Shown piece by piece: positions 1 through 12,300 of a DNA stretch of 64,000 bases (the first letter of the stretch is position 1; each line of letters opens with the position of its first letter). The DNA comes from Apostichopus japonicus. Its lineage: Eukaryota; Echinodermata; Holothuroidea; Aspidochirotida; Stichopodidae. The notes beneath the pieces are model-generated. The model saw only the letters and a list, made by a program, of their open reading frames with translations, had not been told where the DNA came from and did not search any database. The position numbers and the translations under genes are program-made. The stretch spans positions 16,256,001-16,320,000 of the forward strand of contig NC_092580.1 of assembly GCF_037975245.1 (NCBI RefSeq). Reading direction: 5' to 3'.

Positions 1-307
1 TTAAGTGGAATTAATTCCACATCAGCTCAATTTTTTTAAAAAACACGCAGAAATGAATTCCACAGTACAATATATGTTCATGTTTAAAACGGCCTTTCAT
101 AGGGCCCCCCACCCCCTGCAGACTACCTCTTCCGCCCCTTCCCCACCCCCTTTATTTGTGCCACCACCATGTAGACGAAAATCTTCACAAGTTACAGGAT
201 ATAATTATTGTGTCCCTCCTTTCCTTGCTGGTGCCCTCTTCAAACGGTGCTGTCCCCCCCCCACCCCCAGAATTCTGGTGCTGATGCAATAATAGTTTGT
301 TACATAC

Positions 308-3300
308 CTGTCCTATAGCGGCACCAATAGTCCCAGTGCCATCCACGATGCCAGTAACGGTTGATAAAGCCTCCTTGTTGTTTCTCTTGATTGCATCTTG
401 TTGTCCAAGATCTGCTACGACCACGGAACTGACCACGTGTGTCACCCCGCATACAAAGAAACCTATATATATATATATATATATATAGTAAATATAGAAA
501 GAACTGACCACATGTGTCACCCGCATACAAAGAAACCTATATATATATATAGTAAATATAGAAAGAAAGGTAAAAACACGAATAGAAGTTCGCATTTTTT
601 TTTTTATAACGTTGCCCTCCCCTTCTAGTTGCCCTCCCCCAAACTCACGTCATCCACTCAAGGTATGTTGTTAACGATATATGTTAACTATATATGTTAA
701 AGAAACGAAAAAAAAAAATTATTACGTAAAGTAGTACTAGAATTTTTTATATCCATTTATATATAGTAAAAACCGACATAGCTTACCTACAACTAACATC
801 CCTAATCCATTCCAAAGCTCGTCGTCTTCAATAACTAAAACAGAAAAGAAATGCGAGATCAAAACTATTCAACGCAAAAAATGCTCCTTTCATAACTTTG
901 TTCTTACTTTTAAGTTATTACAGAAATTTTGTTGAAGGTTGCTGAATACTGAAATATGGTAATGATATCCATTCAAAACTATGAATTTGACATTTAAGTA
1001 TAAAGAAATAAAGGAAATGTGACGAAACAAACTTTTGAAAGGTGTTCGCACGTGGCACTTGACTTCAGATAGCATACAATTTTCTTATTGCATATTGTAC
1101 TAAATCGTGAAACCGATATTGTACTAAATCGACAAACCGATGTTTAGTCTTCACTATGGGTAAGCGTTATAACAGGCTAACATGTGGCCATTCATTGCAC
1201 ATTCAATGTTTCGCATCACGAAAAAAAGGCAAGTTAAGGGTCAGGGATTAAAATCGGCAAAATTCATAAATTTATAAATGCACAACCTCTTTGAACGGAG
1301 TGTCTGCTTTTATCACTTTTCGTGGATAGACATATACCTGTGCACTGAATATTGTGTTTGCCCATCAGTATGTACAGCTCATAGCATGTATTTCGGAACG
1401 AACAAGATAAAACTTATTCCTTAAGGAGGAAAATAGATATTAGCCTGCGACTTCGACATTATTTCCATCAAACCTATGACTAACTAAATATCTATGATTG
1501 AAAGGCATATTACTCACAATTATACCCGAACAGAGAGATCATAGAAAGTATTAGCATCGCCATGACAACAGCTACACGTCGACCCGCAAAATCTGTAAAT
1601 AATCCACCGAGGGTGCCGCCTATAAAAATGCAAGTGAGATAAGAAATATGTTGCCATTTTTATTCAAGTATAAGAGAGACTAACCTTCGTTATACAATAC
1701 CAGCAGAATATATGGCAGTAAATGCATTTTTACTAGAGCTTAAAATAGCTGTTTGTCACACACGTTTACTAAGTATTCTTGTTATTCAAGTGAATACCTC
1801 TGAATTGATACGAAGCTCTATAGAGAGGACTTGGCGAAAAGTAATTTATAAGATGCTTCGGAATGCTCTATTTGGCGTCTAAGTTTGTTCTTGAGGAGGA
1901 ACCCTCCTATACCCCTACACTGAAGTCAAATTCAATACCAGATCCCAGGGCCAACCCCCACCCCCCTCTTAATCCTGGATCCCTCTCTGTCCTATAAATC
2001 TGCAGCAAAGAATGGGGACTTTTTAAGGCTTTGGGATTAATCTATCAAAAATTGGCCGTCAAACGTTTTGTACAGCATATATGCATGCTCATTTCAAGTT
2101 TGCACGGGTAGGTATAAACTCAAAATTGACATTTCTTTTTCAGCAACGGCTTCGGCACACATGTAAGTTCCCGCATCACATATTACATCAATCTACAAAC
2201 ACATCATACATTAGACATATTTCATTGTCATATAGAAACAGTTATACCGCGTTACAGAAAAGGAGAGATTCTTAACTGAGCGTTATCTGTGAAATATGCT
2301 GGTAAATAGAACGTACGTTAATTGTATCGTCATTGTAACGACCTAAAACACGCATATTATCTTTGTTTGTCACATTATGCGACACAAACTATGTTTACGT
2401 CACGCCATTCGATTAACAACAACTTTTAATGCGGACGGGTGTCTGCGCCCTTCTTTCTAATCTCGTGGCTTTTATTTTACGGAAGATGTCTGTTGCTGCA
2501 AAACAAAATTGTTTCTAATTTGTCTTTAGTCAGTTAGACCTGTCAGTTAGACCTCTTTTCTCGTCGCAAGACACGTTTTCCTAGGTAGAATGTACAAAAG
2601 GCTTAAACTGTAGTATCAAAAACAGGTTAACAGCCCACTCTTGAATACTTGAAAAATTGTTCCAAACTGATTTGATTTAATTGTTATTAAGTTTATATTG
2701 TAATTTAGTGAGGTATATACTAATGAAACGATTCCCTTGAGAGTGCACATTAGACTGATGTGGCATATTTGTGTATGGGTCCACATATATATTCCGAGTC
2801 ATACAAATATGGTTAATTATTTATATGTCGCTTTCAGTTCTACAATTCCACATAAGATTAATAGAATTCCACTTCAGATTTTATAGAAACTGGTAATTAA
2901 GCTCAAGGAGAACACAATTTTACTTTAAGTAAGATACAATTACAATTCAAATAAGCTGCATTTTATTTAAGGACCTTATACCTGGAATGCCACCGATGTC
3001 GTAGAACATTGAAAATCTAGACGATTTGACGTCACTCCATAAAAACGAGCTGGTCAGATAAAACGGTAACCAGAATAGGATTGAATAATGCACCATCTTC
3101 AGAAAACCAAAGCTAATAGAATACTGAGGAAAACAGAAAAAAAAAATACACAAAGGTTTGCGGCATGAAGTATACATTAATAACATGCAACGGTGCATTA
3201 AACATGATTCCCCGTAATAAGGAGAGACATACTCCATTTAGAGTTGAGATGAAGCACCGCTGGAAAGCCACAGGAGAACATCTTTTTCGATGTTTTATCA

Positions 3301-6300
3301 AACATTAACTGTTTTTTATTGTGTTTTTTGGCGACATTGATGTCACAAATATTGATGTAAAAAAAAGGGGGGCCAATTGAGACCATTTCAAGAGCAGAGT
3401 ACGAAAATTACATGTGAACGAAAAATCTCCATGGTCTTGAAACTCATGATACGGAAAATGTTGGTATGAATGGCCAACGTGACTGCTATACGGTGAGGCA
3501 TATAGAGTTTAGCCATAGTGAGAAATTCAACGAGAGCTTCGAGACCACACTACTTTTAACGTGATTCAGTGTGTTATTGAATGTGGCAATTGTAAAGAGT
3601 ATGCTATCCCTAGCACCAAAGCTTGAGTCAAACGCGTGCGGTAATACCCACTCTGACGAGGTAATTAATATGCAGAATTTTGAATCGCGATTGAAATTTG
3701 AATAAACCAACCGTATATATATACACACACATATACGCACATATATATCTATATATATATATATATATATATATAAATATATTTATTGCTCATACCAAGA
3801 CCACCCCTGGCATTAACAGGGCCTCGATGAACCCGATCGGCTCCGTGGAAGTCGGTACTGTGAGGGGACTTTCCTCTGTTTGGGTACAAAAAAAGAATTT
3901 CTATTATTTCAAGTTATTGTTAAGCAAGTATCATGACAAATGTTACTTTACAGTAAAAAGCAAACGAGATAAGTCAGTAACATTGCATACTAGATATAGC
4001 GTGACCAACTATATGAACAGTGTAATGGTTTAACAGTAACTAGCCTTGTTCTCAGTTGTCACTACTTCATATTGTGTGTTTTGCTTTTCTGTACGATGTG
4101 AGGACGTGCCCTCCCAAACAAAAATCGTGCCCCTCCCCTCCCCAGGTGCCCCCCAGATGCGATTTTTACTGTTAAAAAAATATTACTCAAACAAAACCTT
4201 TGCACAAAGGACGAAACGTATTATGTTCTTCAGTAAATTCTTTCCACCGACCATCACAATAACCAACTGTTTTCTCACTAACAAGGTCACAGACGCCCTG
4301 GTGTCAATCGCTAGTGCTTAACTTCACTACTACCCAACATGAACTTCAATAACAATTTTCAACACTCTTATTTAAAAACATTATAAAAGCAAAAGGGTTA
4401 ATTTCCATTTTCTGTAACTTTTTTATCCGCCTCAATTACAAACATAAATATCAGACTAAGCCCAAAAATTCTTGAACATCAAGTTACAAAATATAGCAAA
4501 CCTTATACCATTCACAAATAAACATTGTGACCCCTCATTAAGTGCTGTGCCCCCCTCCCCCCCCCCCCCAGATTGAAATGTCTGGCGACGCCACTGTGTG
4601 AGGAATAGACTTGAATTGAATATGAACACAGTGAAGTGAAGGAAAGCTTTCCACAAGCAGATGGTTGGGTAAGGCGGCCCTCAGTCACACCTTTCATTGC
4701 GATACTGCCGTCCAACGTACATGGCCTAATTCAATTGAATCAATATTTCGCAGGCATACATAGGGTGCATACTGTAGGCTTTTCATCATAATATTATCAA
4801 GGCATAGAATATTCTTCTCCAATAAATGCTTTGTTACCTCCCATCCCCCCCCCCCCACCGGTGTATCCAGGGTTTCTAAAAGGAGGGGTGTGTCTCTAGG
4901 GTCGTTGAAGCCGAAGTCCTTGTAAGGGGGTTTGGGTAATCCCCCAGAAAGAAGTGAAATTGTGCATTCTGAGTGTTATTTAGTCTATAGGCCTATGATA
5001 TGGTTCTAATTTTTGCGTGTGGTTGAAGAGGGGTGTACACCCCACCCATGGATCCACACCCGCCACTCCCTCTCTCAAATTGGGGGCAGCCGTCTACGTC
5101 AACTGTTGATATTTGGTTAAACCACCGTACACTCTGTACTCGAGGTATTACAAACATTTGGTCTTAGAGCAAATATATACAACACTGTAAACAATAACAA
5201 TTTGTGTATTTGTTTATACAAGCAAGAACCGGGAAATTTCAGTACGACTGCGGGGTTATAACGTTGTGAACTTGAAAATACACACAAACATCTTCAAAAG
5301 GTTGATTTATCATCGATTGATAATGCCGATGAAATATTCATGAAATCAACGCATACCATGTTGGTAGTATTAAGTTTCGACACTATTATCATGAATCATT
5401 TATGACGTACCTGATTCATCTCCAGATAACTGAATTGATGGTTCGGATTTTTCTTCTTCCTCCTCTGCTCCAGCGACGAGTCCTTCATGGCAAAGTGCGA
5501 GTTGAGATTATTAACCTGATATTGCTTTATTGTGAAATATCCATTACCTACCCTTTTATGTTTTATAAGCCTTAGCAAACTCTCGGTTTTCTTGAGATGC
5601 GTGTCATTATGTTATGATATACACACTAGCAAATATATCCTTTTTACAGTGTAAAATGTTTTAATAAATCTCACTCCTACCCAGTTACATTAGTTAGCAA
5701 ACTTGAAAATGTAATATATTACTTTCAGCAAAAGGTAATCAGTATTGTTCCCCAATATACTAGAAGGTCAAGGTCGAAATGAGGTAATTTATGGTCAGAC
5801 TTCAAACAAGCATCATTGCACTTCCACCTTTTAAAATAATTTGGTAACATTACTGGCAGATATATTTACAGCTTTTCAAGGGTAAAAGAAAAATTGCAGA
5901 AAGTACTTTTGAAAACTTTGATATTTTATTTGTGTTTAGGTGAGTACCACAAGTCACACCACAGATCCTGCATGACACAGTCTATACCGATAACTCTTCA
6001 CCCCCTCGACACCCCACCACCACCGCCGGTCACCGCCTCCTCACCTACCCTTCTTCCGACCTCCCCCCCCCCCCACTATATATACTTCTAAATCGTCACA
6101 TTATTACATGGACATGTAGAAGAAGTACCCAACTTTACCTGCATCGGTGGGAGTAGGGCTCAGGAATATAAGGATGATGACACTCCATATAATTAAGAAG
6201 GCGGATGTAGTAAGGAAGGCGTACTGCGGAGAGAAAAAATATAACGAACCCTAGTTTAATATGGCGGGCCATCAGTCTCAAATCATGGGGAATCGACATA

Positions 6301-9300
6301 TACCGATTTAAATCGACATATACCAATTGCCTTCGACTTATATATCCAGATTCTATAGCAGCTTTAAATTGACTTCTACCGATTTAAATTGACACATCAT
6401 CGATTTTAAACTGGGTCTGAGATGTCGATTTAAATTGACTTCATACCAGTTTAATTCGACATAATTATCATCGACTTAAATCGACATATACCAATTGCAC
6501 TTTAGTAATAAACAAATGTTCGATGTTGAGACGGTAACATAACAAGGCATATAACCTACCTGATAGCCAACATTAATACTCATGGACACAGAGAACGCTC
6601 CAATAATGTTCCCTATAGACGCTGACGAACTCCACAATCCAAATATTAACCCACGACTGAAGGTGAAACAATAAACACAGACAATAGTTGTTAGCATATA
6701 GTTTTCCAGTATGGCTTACGCAACAAAGACATGGACGAAGAGGTATGGAGGGTGGGAGGGTGGGGAGTGGAGGGGGGATGTACCATAACCAACAGCGTAT
6801 GGGGTTGTTATTTATAGGTAGTGATTTCATAAGTGGCTATACAAACTGACTTTATGTAAATTTAGGTAAATCTGGAAAAAAATAAGAATAAATATATAAA
6901 TACCGGACTTGTGGCTGCGTGTTTGCAATTTCAAAAGGAAAACTGCGAGGTTGACACACCCATTTCCCATAAAGAGGGCTAATATTAAACTAAAACATGT
7001 GCTTTTTGGGATTGCACACGGAACTCAAATCGTACCACTATCCCCACCCATTTATACATACACCTTGTCTTTCCCCATCACAGGAAACATGTAAGCCTTA
7101 TTTTAGAGGTTGGTCGAGTAACCTGAATTAATCATATATGACAGGGTCTAGTTTCCACTGCAGCGTATAGAGTAACAGTTTACCGTATGTTATATGCATG
7201 TATTAGAACAGTACACCTAGTATTTAGTAAGTTAAACCGATTGCATATGAACAGAACCTACCATCATATCCTACGACATATGTAATAAATGAAGCAAAGG
7301 AAGTTGAACGAACAAGTTATAAATATTCCATTCATATATGAAATGGATCTTCCGCACAGGCAGGCAAAATCAACGCATACATTTTACTGGCCATGTTGAA
7401 GCAGCAGCAGATTTTGCTGCTACTTAATTTTTACCAAACCTTAACATGTTACCGAAAATTACATTAAACGAATTAACATTTAACATTGATCGAAATATTA
7501 GGTAACCTCTTACGATTTCGTTAAAAAGGTAGGTATGTGGATGTAATGGAATTTAATTAATAAATCCATTGGTAGAAATGAGACGATTGTTTTTTGTTTA
7601 CTTCACAAACATGCAGAACCAAAACAAATCGCTATATTCCAAACTAATTGAAATTTATTCTTCAAGAAAAGTAATACTTGATTAGTGAATCATAGTGACG
7701 TCATTTCATCACTATAAATATAGTCATTGAAATAGAAAAAAAAGAATAGAAAACAAAGCAAAGCAAAGTATAAAATTGAATAAACTGAAATGAATAAACC
7801 GTACCGTGTTGATCCATACCAGTTTCCCATGATGGCTACAAGTATCGGCCATGTTGTTCCTTGGAAGAATCCATTCAGAATCCAAAATAGCGTATAGTAT
7901 ATTCTATTGTAGTACTGTAACCACTCACTGACGGTACCGAACATAAACATCTGAGGGAATGGAGGCAAGAATAAATGTGAAAAATCGTTGCTTGTAAGGA
8001 ATCGAGAGTGTTGTCAGGGGACTACAACCCCGGGGATGAACTCAAATAGAGGTCCCCGGTGAAAATGTGATAAAGTATGTTTTCTCATTTTCATAAAATA
8101 TATGAAGAATGCAAAGAGAGGGGGGGGGGGGGGTGATACTTGCCACCGGTGACCCAACCTGACTTTAATTGTTTGTGTAAGTAGAAAGGAACAATTGCAA
8201 TACTCCAATGAGATGGACACGAATATTTGTGAAATTAAGACCAAATTTGACCATAAATGCATCGTTTTGACTAAACCTGTAAAATGTTGAAAACATTAAA
8301 CGTATATATATTATCATTTCAAAGGCAACATTTTTATGTTTCATTGTTTAGATAAATCGGACAGCAATCCGTTTTGCATGTATAATTTCATTCACAATTT
8401 TATGTAAATATATAGATTCACCGGTAATCGTAAAATGCCGCCATTTAGTAAACATAAAACGAGTTTCCTTATGTAATGTAACATGTAATGTACATGTACA
8501 TATGTGTTGTACATACATGTAATATACATGTACATGTAATGTACGTACAATGTGCATGTAATGTAACATGTAACATCAAACTTGTGACCACTTTGATTAT
8601 TCCTTTAACACTCATATATGTGTCAAATTATGCAATTTTTTATTAGTTTTAATAGTGTACCGGTAAATTATGAAGATGCACTTAGATTAACTAAAATAAG
8701 AAAAAAATATTTCAAGCCGGTAAAGTTTTCATGTTTCGGCACTGAGTGCCATTACCATTGTACTTCAAAAGTTCCATAAATTGTCAAGGTCTCATGCAGA
8801 TCAATTCACTGCAAAAACTGCAAAGTTTACAAAACTCAATGTCAATTTTTTGTGAACGTGTAAGCGAGTCTCTTTGTACGTTACTTAATACAGCACCATT
8901 TTACCTTGCACAGTTTGTTCGGCAACATGACACTGTTATCACTATGCTATTTTTACACAGTTATCCTATTACCCACTCAAAGACGAATTACCTTTGAAAA
9001 GGAACAATACATTTGAACATTTTAATGTAAGTGGGATATCCATATCGAGCTAAACTCCTCCTCCCGGCAACCCAAATAACACCCCCCCCCCCCCCCGCAC
9101 GCAGAATCACTCATTATATTGCTGGGTTGAATATGCAAGTTTCGTGTGAATTATTTAGCTGAAAAGAAATATATACGGTAATTTTGAATTCATAAACGAC
9201 CGTGTACAGTCACTGTGGTTAGGCCTAGTACTAATTGTTTTACGTGTAAGCTACACATGGGAAAATATCATAACATTAATTTTAATGATTTTTATTAATT

Positions 9301-12300
9301 TTTTTTAATCAGTAATGGCAAATATTTAGATAATGTTTTCAGACATCAAATTGTCTGGGTTGACATAAGCCATGCAAACTTAACACTATATGTTAATTAG
9401 AAAAAGTAAAACTATTGGCCTAAATTCTTGTCAGAATAGTTGAATGCAGTGATATTTGTTAATGAATATATTGGCTACCGTGTGGTTACCGTGTGACAGC
9501 TTTAAAAGAAAACATATACAAGATCAGTGGAAACATTTGCTCGGCATTATTTTGAATTATTTGAAATATAACTTGAACTATTTTAAATAATAATTTGAAT
9601 TATTTCGGAAGTATTTGTTCGGAAAACATTTTGAAGAGATATCTTAGAGATATATTACTTAATACGAATATGTAACTTCCATTGGGACGAGGGGGGGGGG
9701 GGGGGGCAAATATGCCACGCAGCTTGTCCTGAGGGACCTTTATTTGCCTATAGGCTAAAGGCAAAACCATGCAAAGTTTTATCTTTTGTATTAAAATTCT
9801 TTGAGGGAAAAACGCTGGGCATTATGGGAAATGAAATGATTATATATTAAACCAGGGAAAATATTTACCATTATTGCTGATGTCGTCATTCCAAACACCA
9901 GAAGGTTCCTCATATTTATCCTGTTGAAAAATATAAAATCAATTCTTTCAGATCATCCCCATCCGATATGAACAACTATGCCCCCTGTTCTGTTCCGGAG
10001 GATACCTTTCCTTACATCTCATCTTAGAACCGTGTTTTGATATTATTCTTTAAGTTTTACTCCCAAAGCCGGTTCAATACTTAAATAATTGTTACGACGA
10101 TACTTTTTTATGACGATATTTGGATGAGAGGTACATCTGGGGTTCGACGGGGAGGGAGGAGGGGAATGTGGAAGGGGAACAAACTTCGAAGTAGAGTGGT
10201 ACTTTGGCATGAGGTTGAATACTAAAAAGTTACCTCAAAAAGGTTCCTATAAGATGAATCCGCTGTGCATTACTTATACATCGTGTTGGAATGCTTTTGA
10301 ACAGAAACGCACTATTAGATACATTTTTGTTACAAATCTGTCAACTGAAAGGCTCCTTTTAAATAACGACAGATCACACCCTTTATTTTAATTACAAAAG
10401 TGTCACATGTATTACTTTGTGTGTATATGTGTTGCTTTGTATTACCAAAAATGTAACATCTAGGTTATGGAATGGGCCACTTTTGAGATTTTTTTTTTCA
10501 CAAAACTGGGGGCATGAGCACCAAGTGACCCCGCCCCTTCCCCGTTAAATTATGCAACAATTTTGTGAGTCATGTTTGCATATTAAATAGGTAAGTTGAG
10601 GCCATAAACCTCATGTATGATTAAGACAGCGCCACTTGGTCCACGCCTTCTAAGTGGGTGTCACATTGTTTAAATCAACGTTATGGCCAGAATGGCGAAT
10701 ATGGCAGTACGGGGTCATAACGGTTTCCTTTACGCGTAAAGTTGAGACGTTATGACCCGTATACGACGTGAGCAGGTGACCGCGTGTTCTAAGCATACGC
10801 ATGCATACAATATATAGATGAGCTTGACTGACCTGTCGCCCAGAACACCGCATACATATAGTCCAATAGCGTATGATACTAAGAAAACCGTGTCTAAGAA
10901 ACCAAGGAATATTTCAGCCTCTTCGATCGTGTCAAGGAAAGGGTCCACCTGTTTCTTCCCTACATTTAGTGGTGCCTGTGAGAACGAAGAAGGAAGAATC
11001 AGCAGGGAACCAACGAGGGCCCAGAGCGTTACGGGGCCACTAGCCTCAAAGTATCCCCCAATAATCAGCCCAGAGCATTACGGGGCCACTAGCCTCAATG
11101 TATCCCCAACTAATCAGCCCAGAGCATTACGGGGGCCACTAGCCTCAATGTGTCCCCAACTAATCAGCCCAGAGCGTTACGGGGGCCACTAGCCTCAATG
11201 TATCCCCAACTAATCAGCCCAGAGCGTTACGGGGGCCACTAGCCTCAATGTATCCCCAACTTATCAGCCCAGAGCGTTACGGGGCCACTAGCCTCTATGT
11301 GTCCCCAACTAATCAGCCCAGAGCGTTACGGGGCCACTAGCCTCAATGTGTCCCCAACTAATCAGCCCAGAGCGTTACGAGGCCACTAGCCTCAATCTAT
11401 CCCTAACTAATCAGCCCAGAGCATTACGGGGCCCACTAGCCTCAATGTATCCCCAACTAATCAGCCCAGAGCGTTATGGGCGCCACTAGCCTCAATCTAT
11501 CCCCAACAAATCAAATGCGATTTAAGTTAGTTAGTTAGTACCCTTCAATATACTGTTTGAAAGAAACTATTCTGGTGAGAAATCATTTTGACTGGTATGT
11601 TTGTGTGTGTGGGTGCCTGTGTGTGGTTGTTGATTTCACGAGAGCTTTGTATTATCTTGAAACAAAATCTGGCAATTAGCAAAATTGTACTCAGCTATTG
11701 TTTGTGTCTGTTATAACCGATAACTCCTTGTCCAAATTCATAATCTATGAATTCAGTATATACTGTCAACTGCACATACAATTAATGATTACAAACATGT
11801 AACATAAACAGCATAATCCACATGTATTGATTTTTCAGTTCCCCCCCCCCCCCCCAACCGCCAGTTGGTGACCTTGATAAAGAGGTTTCTGATGAATGAC
11901 AGTTTTGAAACAAAAACAGGAGGAAGAATTCAAAAAAAGGTGTTTCTTTTGGAAGTCTAACGTGTGACCACGAGCGTGAGCTACATAAACTGTTTCCGAC
12001 GGCGCTTTGTGTGTAAGCTTTCGTCATAATTCGCATTTGCATGTTACAAAGCACCATATGGTGATATGATATGCATAATAAAATCCTCATAAAATCAATA
12101 ATTTATTGTTTGTTGTATATACAGGCTCTATCAAAATAGTCTGTCAATTTTGATCAGAAATGAAGACGTATCTATACCGTACATTTTCTTATTTAGCATG
12201 ACTTGCTCACGGTTTATCAAGTTCTATTGGGTCCCCCCCCCCCCCCCTCCATAAACAACTGAAATAGAGGAACTTTAATATTATCATTAGAAGGAAAGAT

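Noticed and set aside
6476-6830. Long readings through SLC37A3-like exon 6 into flanking intron
   Set aside because: Only 6560-6656 lies between good splice sites and matches the family. The rest is intron, including simple repeats.
8470-8575. CRISPR-like or regulatory array at the ACATGTA repeat
   Set aside because: There are no regular spacers, and the context is an animal intron. It is a degenerate microsatellite.
10818-11192. 124-codon plus-strand ORF
   Set aside because: Half is antisense to SLC37A3-like exon 3 and half is the 49-bp minisatellite.
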